This document shows, piece by piece, positions 7,354 through 15,434 of a DNA stretch of 41,110 nt. The notes under the pieces are model-generated. The model worked only from the letters and a program-made list of their open reading frames with translations, did not search any database and was not told where the DNA came from. Position 1 is the first letter of the stretch. The number at the start of each line of letters is the position of its first letter. A program made the position numbers and the translations under genes. Source of the DNA: CAZCGA01 sp964498075 (GTDB lineage Bacteria; Desulfobacterota; Binatia; HRBIN30); assembly GCA_964498075.1 (NCBI GenBank), contig CAZCGA010000047.1, positions 1 to 41,110 on the forward strand, given 5' to 3'.

Positions 7354-10300
7354 TTACGCCTCGTCCTCACTGCGCCGGCGCTTGAAGCGTACGAACGGCT
7401 CCAATGGATGATCGCTGGGTAGTGCGTCGAGCTTCTTGGCGCTCTGCAGCTGTGCGCCCTCACCACACGCCGGCACGAACGGGCAGTAGGTACAGTCCTC
7501 CGCGTTCGGTGTGCGCGGGAAGGCGCCGTTGCTGAGCAAGCGGCGGGCGATCCCCAGCCAGTCGCGGGTCTGCCGGCGCAGGATGTCGATGTTGGCGCCG
7601 TCGAACGCGCGATCGGGCTCCTGGGCGGCGGACGGATGGACGTACGCGGCGACGCCGACCGGCGCCGCGCCGTATCCGATGGCTTCCAGTGCCAGCACGT
7701 AGAACCCGATCTGCAGATCGCGGCCGGCGTTGATCGGCTCCTCGCCGAAGTCGCGGACGCGACCGGTCTTCAGGTCGCGGACCGACAGCGCCGCCGGACC
7801 GATGCGATCGATGCGATCGATCGCGCCGCGCACGTAGAGGTCGCCGGTGTCGAGCGGCAGTCGCACCGGATCGGGATCACCGAACGTCAGCTCGCTGGCC
7901 AGGAACTCGCGCGGCGGCGCCTCCCACTCGTAGTGCACCAACTGCTCGATCTGGCGCTGCAGGCGCTGGCGCTCACGCTGAATCCCGTCCTCGCCACGCA
8001 TCGGGTAGGTGTACCGGAGCTCATCGAACTCCTCGCCGGCGATCTGTCGAGCACGTGCCACCCACTCTTCCACGCTGCCTTCGTGTCGGCACAACGCCGG
8101 CCCCGCCTCGTTGAAGAAGCGTTCGGCGGCGGCGTGAAACAGCGAGCCGTAGGCCATCGGTGCAATCACGTCGGTCGACGGCCGCACCGCCGGCTCACTG
8201 AGATAAAGGATGCGCTCCAGCAGAAAACGGTGCGGACAGCCGAGGAGCAGAGCCACCGCTGACGCCGAGACCGGCCGTGTCGGGACGAGTCCGAGCGGCT
8301 GCACGACGGGCCAGGCGTCCGTGACGACGCCGTCGACGTTCCCCAACGCGCCAGCTTCCAGTGCAGTTGCCAGGTGCCAAATCCGATCGACCGCGAGCGC
8401 GGCACCCTCCGTCCAAGCGGCCGGAACGGCGATCGCCGGCGCTCCGGCTCCCGTGCTCGCGGGCGCCGCCGACGTCAACAGCGCACGTGGTGACAGCGGA
8501 CGTGCCTCTGCGGAGCGCTGCCGCGCGGCGCGGCCCGGGTTGAGGTACGCGGCGCGCAAGCGAGCCGCCGTCGGCACGTCGCCTTCCTCGGCTTCGTGCC
8601 GCATGCTGCGACCCAGGGCCGTGGCGACTTCGAGCATGATGCCCGAGACTTCCCGATCGCTCCGGTCCACCCATTGCCGCGGCGCCGACAGCGCGAGACC
8701 CCTGCCCGCGCCGCTGACCACGCGGAAGACGTCGTGGATATCGTCGAGTACGCGATCGGCGAGACGCGGAAGAACGATGTCCGGCCGAGTCTGCTGCGCG
8801 CGGGCCGCCTCTTCGATACGCTTGCGCAGCGCGTCCGGCACGATTGGATCGTCGTGCGGGGTGTGCGGGAGGGCGCCCTCGGCCAGACCCAGCACGCGCA
8901 CGGCAGCGAACGACAGCCCAGCCGCTTGCGACGCCGTCCCGACGAAGACGCACGGTTCGCCGAAACGTGCCATCGACCGCCGCTCATGGCGCAACACGTC
9001 CATCAGTACCCGCAACGCCGCCGCACCGCTGACCGTCCGGGCGACTGCATCCGTGAGGATGGGCTGCAGGGACTTGTCGAGCCGTGCGAGCAGGTCGGGC
9101 GGGTCCGGCGGGATACGCAGCCAGCGGTCGCAGAAGCCGCGCAGCTCTGGCCAGGCGACGTAGAGCGGCGCGCCCTTCGTGATGGTCTGGGCAAGCTGTT
9201 GCAGCTCCGTGATCGCCTCAAGGATCGGCTCGACGTCGCGCAGCCAGCGCTCGGCGTCGTGGCGGGCGCGCACGTCGAGACGCTTCTCCGGCTCGTCGGC
9301 GGCGAGCGCATCATCGGGGGCTGACTCACTGGCGAGGGCGCGCATCGCATCGCGCCGGCGGAGCAGCCGCGGCGTCCACTCTTGCAGCCCGCCACGGTCG
9401 CCGGGGCTGCCGCCGACGATGCCGGCCCCGTAGACGATCTCCGCCGCGCGTGACGGCGAGAGGCGTTCCCGACCCTCGTCGTTCCCCTGCCGATTGCGGC
9501 GCAACGCCGGGATCATGCGGATCGTCGCTTCCGCCTCCAGGCCGCGCGCCAGTGCGTTCAGCAGCCCGTGCAAGCGCATCCCGGCCGGCGACGCGGCCAA
9601 CGACACGCGCCCCGCAACGTACGCACCGATCGCCGGCTCGTTCGGTGCAGCGGAAATGCGCGCCAGGCGATCGGCGAGCAGTCCACCGTAGGGATCGATC
9701 TCGGGAACAATCAGGGCGATCTGCTCGACCGGCGTGCCCGCAGCAATCTGCTCGGTCACCCAGGTGGCGGCCGCCTCGATCTCGTCCTCGACGCTCGGAT
9801 ACTCCTCGAGATCGACACTGCCGTCCGGTCCCGCGGAGCGTGGCCGCTCCGGATCGGTCAAGGTTTCGGGTAGCGCGAACAGGTAGCGCTGCACCAGGGT
9901 CAGCTCGGACTCGCGCGCCGGCGTATCGGGTGTCGTTGAGGCGACCCGTGCGGTTGCCGGTGCGGGCGCGAGGTCGATGAGCGGACGCCAGCGTTGCGTA
10001 TCGCCGCGCAGCGGCCGGGCCTCCTGAAAGACCGCGCGGCACGCGGGCAGCGCCTGCAGGAACCGCAGCACCATCGTCGAAGGCGACGAGGTCAGCATCG
10101 CCAACAGCGGCCCGAACGGCTCCACGAGCTGCGGGCGCGCCCCCACCAGCTCGGTGGCCGCCGCCAGCACCTGCGCGGTCGTGGCTGCGGTCCGCGCGCC
10201 GGCATCGGCGGCCTGCCAGGTGACGGCGACGTCGTGCAAGCGATCGGCCGCCGCACGGTCCTGCCGCGACAGCCGCTCCGCAACCCTGAGCGCGAGCGTT

Positions 10301-10710
10301 GCATCGAGGCCGCTGCCCTCGAGATCGGCAATCGTGCGGCTGAACGCATCGACGTACCCTTGCCCGGACCGCAGCTGCTCGGCGGTGAAGTATCGCAGCT
10401 GGTCCGTAAGGGTCCCCGTCTCGAAAAGATGCAAGACGCGCAGGCGCCGCACGTCTTCCCATCCCGGCATGCATACGGTCCCCGCCCGCAACAGCAGCTC
10501 GCGCGCGAGCTCGACGGGACGCAGGAACAGCACGCCGGCGAGATGTTCCGGATGCGCCCGTTCCACACAGAGGTGACGGCGGATGGCGTGCGCCTGCCGT
10601 TCCGCCGCCACCAGCACGACCGCGCGGCGCCCCGGTTGCATTGCCACGCCTTCCAGCCGATCGGCGATCCACGCCACCGGAGAGGTGAAGACGGATTCGA
10701 ACGTTGCCAC
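7354..10710 (-). CDS. addB: AddB-type nuclease subunit with Fe-S cysteines
   Basis: An 1118-residue protein that pairs with AddA. Its N-terminal part has the UvrD-like fold pattern (VVLVAAERQAHAIRRHL) but no Walker A motif, as in inactive-helicase AddB proteins. The C-terminal nuclease has MAYGSLFHAAAERF, RGAIDRID and VRDLKTGR as the His, Asp and Asp-x-Lys elements. Four cysteines, C825 in GCPHRF and C1073, C1076 and C1082 in CTYCPFVPAC, form the split pattern that holds a [4Fe-4S] cluster in AddB and related nucleases. The complex is expected to unwind and degrade DNA ends before RecA loading. It is the first gene of the addB-addA operon and lies 48 bases after the HEPN gene. No Chi-specificity can be inferred. 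Confidence 0.8.
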   Translation of the reverse strand: MATFESVFTSPVAWIADRLEGVAMQPGRRAVVLVAAERQAHAIRRHLCVERAHPEHLAGVLFLRPVELARELLLRAGTVCMPGWEDVRRLRVLHLFETGTLTDQLRYFTAEQLRSGQGYVDAFSRTIADLEGSGLDATLALRVAERLSRQDRAAADRLHDVAVTWQAADAGARTAATTAQVLAAATELVGARPQLVEPFGPLLAMLTSSPSTMVLRFLQALPACRAVFQEARPLRGDTQRWRPLIDLAPAPATARVASTTPDTPARESELTLVQRYLFALPETLTDPERPRSAGPDGSVDLEEYPSVEDEIEAAATWVTEQIAAGTPVEQIALIVPEIDPYGGLLADRLARISAAPNEPAIGAYVAGRVSLAASPAGMRLHGLLNALARGLEAEATIRMIPALRRNRQGNDEGRERLSPSRAAEIVYGAGIVGGSPGDRGGLQEWTPRLLRRRDAMRALASESAPDDALAADEPEKRLDVRARHDAERWLRDVEPILEAITELQQLAQTITKGAPLYVAWPELRGFCDRWLRIPPDPPDLLARLDKSLQPILTDAVARTVSGAAALRVLMDVLRHERRSMARFGEPCVFVGTASQAAGLSFAAVRVLGLAEGALPHTPHDDPIVPDALRKRIEEAARAQQTRPDIVLPRLADRVLDDIHDVFRVVSGAGRGLALSAPRQWVDRSDREVSGIMLEVATALGRSMRHEAEEGDVPTAARLRAAYLNPGRAARQRSAEARPLSPRALLTSAAPASTGAGAPAIAVPAAWTEGAALAVDRIWHLATALEAGALGNVDGVVTDAWPVVQPLGLVPTRPVSASAVALLLGCPHRFLLERILYLSEPAVRPSTDVIAPMAYGSLFHAAAERFFNEAGPALCRHEGSVEEWVARARQIAGEEFDELRYTYPMRGEDGIQRERQRLQRQIEQLVHYEWEAPPREFLASELTFGDPDPVRLPLDTGDLYVRGAIDRIDRIGPAALSVRDLKTGRVRDFGEEPINAGRDLQIGFYVLALEAIGYGAAPVGVAAYVHPSAAQEPDRAFDGANIDILRRQTRDWLGIARRLLSNGAFPRTPNAEDCTYCPFVPACGEGAQLQSAKKLDALPSDHPLEPFVRFKRRRSEDEA

Positions 10711-10758
10711 TTCGTGCCTCGTCTTACTGCAACCAGCGGCGGGGACCTGCGGAATGCG

Positions 10759-11160
10759 TCACTTGGGCTTTCCTGGCGCGGGAAGGGGACCGATCAGTTT
10801 CTCACCTAGTCCGATGAACTCTTCGGCGCGACCGATTTGCACGGCGGATTCCTCCGCAGAGAGCCCTGAACGAATGTCGTAGTCTCCTACGTTTCGACTG
10901 TCCTCGCCCTCGATCAGATAGCGATGGAACTCTTGGGGTACGCGCCCAGTCTTGGCGAACTGTTTCCCGAAAGCTGCGATCACAGCCGAGTGCTTCGAGA
11001 ACGCGAGACCTTCTCCCAACAACAAGGCTTCAGCAACGTAGAACATCGTGTAGTAGGCCCGCGAAACGGCGAAGTCATGCAGTCCCTGCGCTTCCAGGAG
11101 GCGAGCGGCTCGCAAACTGTCGGCGGCCTTCTGGAGCAGTGCAGCCTGCTCGTGGGTCAC
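10759..11160 (-). CDS. HEPN-domain protein of an MNT/HEPN pair
   Basis: A 133-residue four-helix HEPN protein of the UPF0332/COG1895 type. It carries the signature SRAYYTMFYVAEALLL at about residue 33, KHSAVIAAFGKQFAKTG in the middle, and a GDYDI segment near the end. HEPN proteins in such pairs are typically RNases or targets of nucleotidyl transfer by the MNT partner. In the R-x6-H position of this subgroup a Tyr stands in place of His (RAYYTMFY), a variant I believe also occurs in related proteins, so RNase activity is doubtful. The gene overlaps the upstream nucleotidyltransferase by four bases (ATGA type), so the two are surely co-translated. Confidence 0.8.
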   Translation of the reverse strand: MTHEQAALLQKAADSLRAARLLEAQGLHDFAVSRAYYTMFYVAEALLLGEGLAFSKHSAVIAAFGKQFAKTGRVPQEFHRYLIEGEDSRNVGDYDIRSGLSAEESAVQIGRAEEFIGLGEKLIGPLPAPGKPK

Positions 11161-11489
11161 ACGCTGACCCCCTCCCTGCGCACATTCAGGAGCAGAGGAC
11201 TCTGCTCAGTCGCGTAGCGGTCTGCCGAGATGAAGGTACAAGCAAGCACGGTATCGTAGTTGAGCGATAGGGCGGCGGTGATTCCGCCGGTTCGGGCGAT
11301 CTCCTGGCCGGGACTCACCGGTCCTTGGAGCACAACAAGGACATCAATGTCCGACCCCGGTTCGGCGTCGCCGCGCGCCTGCGAGCCGAAGAGCACCAAC
11401 CTTTGCAATCGGTCACCGTAGAGAGCTTGGAACGATTGGCGGAGGTCGGCAAGAATCGCAGTCGTCGTTCGATTCATGGCAATGGCCAT
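11157..11489 (-). CDS. Minimal nucleotidyltransferase (MNT) antitoxin
   Basis: A 110-residue nucleotidyltransferase domain with the full motif LFGSQARGDAEPGSDIDVLV (Gly-Ser followed by the two metal-binding Asp residues). Small MNT proteins paired with HEPN proteins act as antitoxins, in studied cases by AMPylating the HEPN toxin. The start at 11487-11489 is followed by a second Met four codons later (11475-11477) that is equally plausible; neither has a decisive ribosome binding site. The gene is first of the pair and overlaps the HEPN gene by four bases. Confidence 0.85.
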   Translation of the reverse strand: MAIAMNRTTTAILADLRQSFQALYGDRLQRLVLFGSQARGDAEPGSDIDVLVVLQGPVSPGQEIARTGGITAALSLNYDTVLACTFISADRYATEQSPLLLNVRREGVSV

Positions 11490-11573
11490 CCCTGTCGTTC
11501 CGAGGCTGCTGAATGCTTCTCACGCGGCACAAGCGCGACGCCACAGGGAGCGTGCCCGTGGCGACCGCTATCG

Positions 11574-12240
11574 TCACTTCGGCGCCCCACCATACTTCCC
11601 GTCCTGTCCCTTCTCGAAATGGCGGGAGAAGACGATGGTATCGTCATCGTCAGTTCCCTCGAAGCGCAGTCCCCTACCGTCGTATGCTCGCCCATAGAAT
11701 GTGATCGTTCCCGCTTCTGTGCCGCCTGGGTTGCTTGCGCCGCCGTACCACTGCCCTACGAGGATCGCCAGTACCCCGGCCTGAGGCCACTGTGTTCCGT
11801 GCTTCTGAATGATTGGCTCCCACCGGTCCAGCAGTGGACGCCGTTGCGGGTGAGGCCAATCACGGCACCACCGATCGCAAGTAAGGAGCACCCCTGACGG
11901 GGGCGGACAGCGCGCAAAGCTTCGGCAGCTCGTCCCTTGCAACCCCACCAGTCTCATTCTCCGACTCGATGATGATCTGCGGCACGCCGTCACGGTTGTA
12001 GATGACGTGATCGACCTTGCCAAGAATTTCGGAGGAATGCTCGAGGTCGAGAGCCTTGGCGACGCGAGACAGTAACATGTCGTAGAGTCGAGTTCGGCCC
12101 TGCTTGCCCGAGTTGTCGCTCTCATCGTGCCAGAGCGTGCAGATCGTGTTCGCTTCGGTCTCCATCAGCTGTTTCGCGAATGCGCCCTTGAACTTCTGCC
12201 ACAGCCTTTTGGCGTTCGCTTCTTGTTCCTCCTGTGTCAT
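11574..12240 (-). pseudogene. Unknown ~220-residue gene with one-base frameshift
   Basis: A good ribosome binding site (AAAGGAG, 12249-12255 region) precedes the ATG at 12238-12240. The first frame reads to CALSAPVRG near 11890. From there family-like sequence continues in another frame as VLLTCDRW and on to EKGQDGKYGGAPK, ending at 11574. A run of four C bases at 11891-11894 (plus strand) is one longer than needed to join APVR directly to VLLT, so one extra base explains the break. The first half has VDHVIYNRDG then PQIIIESENE, which resembles a PD-(D/E)XK nuclease core with Glu-x-Glu in place of Glu-x-Lys. That is only a hint and I do not name a function. It is either a sequencing slip or a recent frameshift. 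Confidence 0.65.
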
Positions 12241-12392
12241 GTCTATCTCCTTTCGAATGGCGAGAAGCACTGGAGGCGCTCGCCTCGCCGGCGAGCATCA
12301 GTGTGCGACCGAACCTATCACGCTTGCACCCGAAACCCGATACCTGGACAGTCGTCGCGCACGCGGCCACGGTCCCTATCTCTTCGGCGGCA

Positions 12393-13133
12393 TCAATAGT
12401 CCGCGACGTAGTTGTCGATGACGATGCGGCGTACGGCGTCGTTGAGCTCGTCGCGCCGCTCCGGCGAGTAACCCTTGGTGTCGATCGGCGGCGCGAGCAC
12501 GAGCTTCACGCGGCCGCCGGGGCGGACGACGACGTGGCCTTTGGGGAGGAACTTGCGGGTGCCGGAGATGCTCATCGGGATGATGGGCAGCCCCGTTGCG
12601 AGGGCGAGCGCGACGCCGCCCTTCTTGAACGGTTGGACTGTGCCGTCGGCCGAGCGCGTGCCCTCGGCGTAGAACAGAATGCAGAGTCCTTGATCGATCT
12701 GCCTTGCCACCCGCGCGTTGATGCGCGCGATCGCCTCCTGTGGATTGGAGCGGTCGATGACGATGTGGTCGCTCAGCGCCAGCCCCTGCCCGAAGACGGG
12801 CACGCGCAGCAGCTCCTTCTTGGCAACGAAGCGGATCGTGAGCGGCAACGCCGCCATCGCGACCCAGATGTCGAAGTAGCTCAGGTGGTTTGAGATCAAG
12901 ACATACGGTGTGTTGCGATCGACGTGCTCCAGCCCTTCCACCTCGACCCGAATGCCACAGATCTTGAGAACCGCACGACTCCAAATGGGCCCCAGTACGT
13001 CGGGCGGCCAGGGGCGCCGCGTGACCAGCAGCAGGACGACGCAGATGGCGCTGACCGACATGGTGGACAGCAGGATCGCCGCGGTGGCGGCGAGGCCCCA
13101 CAGCCAGCGCCCGACGCGGGCAAGGCGAGTCAT
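12393..13133 (-). CDS. plsC: 1-acyl-sn-glycerol-3-phosphate acyltransferase
   Basis: A 246-residue membrane-anchored acyltransferase that adds the second acyl chain to lysophosphatidic acid in phospholipid synthesis. The HX4D motif is NHLSYFD (H83, D88). It is followed by FVAKKELLRVPVFG, the glycerophosphate-binding motif YAEGTRS, and the late motif LPIIPMSISG. A hydrophobic N-terminal helix (about residues 11-37) anchors it to the inner membrane. The ATG at 13131-13133 follows the stop of the isoaspartyl peptidase gene directly (TGA then ATG, no gap), so the two form an operon. The family is wide, and acylation of another lysolipid is possible. Confidence 0.85.
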   Translation of the reverse strand: MTRLARVGRWLWGLAATAAILLSTMSVSAICVVLLLVTRRPWPPDVLGPIWSRAVLKICGIRVEVEGLEHVDRNTPYVLISNHLSYFDIWVAMAALPLTIRFVAKKELLRVPVFGQGLALSDHIVIDRSNPQEAIARINARVARQIDQGLCILFYAEGTRSADGTVQPFKKGGVALALATGLPIIPMSISGTRKFLPKGHVVVRPGGRVKLVLAPPIDTKGYSPERRDELNDAVRRIVIDNYVADY

Positions 13134-14006
13134 TCAGGCGTGAACGACGGCGGCGGACAGATCCGATCGCATGTAGGCAACGGTCATATGTGGGGTGTTG
13201 GAGGCGTGACCGAGACGCCCGAGCGGATCGACCACGATGATGCCGCCGGACCCACCGACACGCTGCGCGAGGTCCGCCATACCGCACTGCGCTGCGCGGG
13301 CGGGATCGCGGCCGTCGGCCAACGAATCGACGACGTGCTTGGCTAGCGCGACGCGCATGATGGCTTCGCCGTGACCGGTTGCGGAGGCCGCACCCAGCGT
13401 GTCGTCGGCATACGTGCCGGCGCCGATGACCGCGGAATCACCGACGCGTCCGGGTAGTTTGTCGAAGAGCCCGCCGGTCGACGTCGCGGCCGCGACGTGC
13501 CCGTCACGATCGACGGCTGCCGCACCGACAGTACCGCCGGGGTTGGTGTCGTGCTGCTGCTGCCAACGTTGCCGCTGGCGCGGTGTAGTCAAGTCGTCGG
13601 GCTGGCAAGTCTCAACGCCGTGAGCCCGAGCAAATCCGTTAGCGTCGGGGCCGGCGAGGAAGACCTGACGCCCATCTTCGAGAACCGCGCGCGCCAGGCG
13701 CACCGGATTGCGAACGGTGCGGACCACTGCCACGGCGCCGGCCCGCAGCGCGTTGCCGTCCATGACCGATGCATCCATCTCGACCGTACCGGCGCAGGTG
13801 AGCGCCGAGCCGACGCCCGCATTGAACGACGGGTCATCCTCCAACACCGCGACCGCGGCGCACACGGCGTCGAGCGCGTTGCCGCCACGGGCGAGAATCT
13901 GCCATCCCGCCGTCAACGCGGCGGTGCAGCCGGCCGCTTGCGCCGCACTCAGCTCCGGGTTCGCGACGCCGGCGCCGCCGTGAATGATGAGGGCTGGGCG
14001 GAACAT
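13134..14006 (-). CDS. Isoaspartyl peptidase / type III L-asparaginase
   Basis: A 290-residue N-terminal nucleophile hydrolase that removes isoaspartyl residues from peptides or hydrolyses asparagine. It begins with the family's LIIHGGAG, has ARGGNALDAV and FNAGVGS near the front, and carries the autoprocessing site with the nucleophile Thr159 in GGTVGAAAVD, followed by TSTGG. The precursor is expected to cut itself before Thr159 into alpha and beta subunits. The frame is open upstream to 14135, but the ATG at 14004-14006, 8 codons before the conserved HGGAG, is the sensible start. It lies first in a two-gene operon with plsC and is divergent from the UbiB-like gene. Confidence 0.9.
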   Translation of the reverse strand: MFRPALIIHGGAGVANPELSAAQAAGCTAALTAGWQILARGGNALDAVCAAVAVLEDDPSFNAGVGSALTCAGTVEMDASVMDGNALRAGAVAVVRTVRNPVRLARAVLEDGRQVFLAGPDANGFARAHGVETCQPDDLTTPRQRQRWQQQHDTNPGGTVGAAAVDRDGHVAAATSTGGLFDKLPGRVGDSAVIGAGTYADDTLGAASATGHGEAIMRVALAKHVVDSLADGRDPARAAQCGMADLAQRVGGSGGIIVVDPLGRLGHASNTPHMTVAYMRSDLSAAVVHA

Positions 14007-14070
14007 GCAAGTGCTCAAGGCGTAGTAGCACAGCGCGCGGGCGTTCTCGACTTGAACCGCCGCCCTGCTC

Positions 14071-14099
14071 TTGGCCCGCCGTTGCACGCCCGCTATAAG
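14071..14099 (+). promoter_or_regulatory. Candidate sigma-70 promoter for the UbiB-like gene
   Basis: TTGGCC at 14071-14076 (4 of 6 matches to the -35 consensus) is followed, after a 17-base spacer, by TATAAG at 14094-14099 (5 of 6 matches to the -10). The -10 ends 23 bases before the ATG at 14123. It lies in the 116-base divergent region between the isoaspartyl peptidase and UbiB-like genes. Prediction is by inspection only. Confidence 0.45.
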
Positions 14100-14122
14100 A
14101 GCGAGCACACCTCGTTGAGTGC

Positions 14123-15433
14123 ATGCCGTCCACACGCGATACGAAAGACACGCACGCGGGCCGCCGCTTTCTGGTGACCGCGCGCGCGGTCGGAAAGATC
14201 TACGCCGGGTACAAGGCGCTGCAGTTCCTCGGCAAGGTGCTCGGTCCGGATCGGGTCGAGGGGCTGCTCCGCCGCCAGCACCGGCGCGCCGCGGAGCTCG
14301 TGTATGAAACGGCCACGCGTCTCGAGGGCATGCTGATCAAGGCGTGCCAGTTCATTGGGACGCGCGCCGATGTGCTGCCCGACGAGTACATCGAGATCCT
14401 GTCGCGGCTGCACGACCGCGTGCCGCCACGCCCGTACGCGCAGATGGCCGCCGTGGTGGAGCGGGAGTTGAACCGCCCGCTCAGCGACGTGTTCGTACGC
14501 TTCGACCAAGAACCGTTGGCCTCGGCGTCGCTCGCGCAGGTGCATCGTGCGCGTTTGCACGACGGACGTGAGGTCGCCGTCAAGATCCAGTATCCCGACA
14601 TCATGCGGCTGGTCGAGGTCGACCTCGCCAACCTGACCTTCTTCGTGAAGCTGCTGGCGCGCATCGAACGGACCTTCGACCTGCGCCTGATCATTCGTGA
14701 GGCCTCGAAGTACGTGCCGCTGGAGCTGGACTTCGAGCACGAAGCGCAGAACGCCGAGCGCATCCGCGCGAATCTCAGTCATCGCCACGATGTCGTCGTC
14801 CCGCAGATACTGTCCGAGTACAGCACGAAGCGGGTACTGGTGATGGAGTACATGCCGGGGATCAAGGTCACCGACGTCGGCGCGCTGGCGGCGGCGCAGA
14901 TCGATACGCAGGAGGTGGCGCGGATCCTCAGCGAGATCTACTGCCATCAGATCCTGATCGACGGCTTCTTTCACGCGGATCCGCACCCCGGCAACATCCT
15001 CGTCCGCCCGGGGCCGCAGCTCGTGCTGCTCGATTTCGGCCTGGCGAAGGACTTCCCGCCCGGCTTCCAGCAAGGCGTGGCGCAGCTCGCCGGCGCGATC
15101 CTGGCGCGCGACGTGCCGCGAACCGTCGAGGCCTTCAAGGCGCTCGGCTTCCGCACGCGCAGCGGCAACGGCGACAGCTTAGTCGCGCTCGGCGACGCCT
15201 TCCTCGGGAACCCCGCCCGCGAGGGCAAGGCCTACGCCGATCCGGAGATGCTCGATCGGCTCAACCGCGACCTGTCGCAGGCGCTGCGCGCCAACCCGAT
15301 CGTCGAAGCGCCGTCGGATCTGCTGCTCGTCGTGCGGGTGATGGGATTGCTGAGCGGCATCGGCAAGCAGCTCGACTCGCGCATCGACCCCATGGCGCTG
15401 ATGCTACCGTTCGTCAGCCAGCCGCAGAGCTGA
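14123..15433 (+). CDS. ABC1/AarF/UbiB-family atypical kinase
   Basis: A 436-residue UbiB-family protein, an atypical kinase/ATPase group linked to quinone or isoprenoid-lipid metabolism. It shows the Ala-rich nucleotide loop ASASLAQVHRARL, the lysine segment VAVKIQYP, the catalytic segment FHADPHPGNILV, and the metal-binding LLDFGLAK. The family's KxGQ motif appears as KACQ, with Cys instead of Gly, inside LIKACQFIGTRADVLP. The region after the kinase core (residues 330-436) is helical and ends without a clear membrane anchor, whereas classical UbiB proteins have two C-terminal helices. It is transcribed alone from the divergent region and converges with the transporter fusion gene, with a single base between their stops. 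Its exact pathway cannot be set. Confidence 0.85.
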   Translation: MPSTRDTKDTHAGRRFLVTARAVGKIYAGYKALQFLGKVLGPDRVEGLLRRQHRRAAELVYETATRLEGMLIKACQFIGTRADVLPDEYIEILSRLHDRVPPRPYAQMAAVVERELNRPLSDVFVRFDQEPLASASLAQVHRARLHDGREVAVKIQYPDIMRLVEVDLANLTFFVKLLARIERTFDLRLIIREASKYVPLELDFEHEAQNAERIRANLSHRHDVVVPQILSEYSTKRVLVMEYMPGIKVTDVGALAAAQIDTQEVARILSEIYCHQILIDGFFHADPHPGNILVRPGPQLVLLDFGLAKDFPPGFQQGVAQLAGAILARDVPRTVEAFKALGFRTRSGNGDSLVALGDAFLGNPAREGKAYADPEMLDRLNRDLSQALRANPIVEAPSDLLLVVRVMGLLSGIGKQLDSRIDPMALMLPFVSQPQS

Positions 15434-15434
15434 C

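Noticed and set aside
14093..15073. Long minus-strand open frame of 326 codons under the UbiB-like gene
   Set aside because: It is the high-GC shadow of a well-supported kinase gene and has His/Arg-rich shadow composition.
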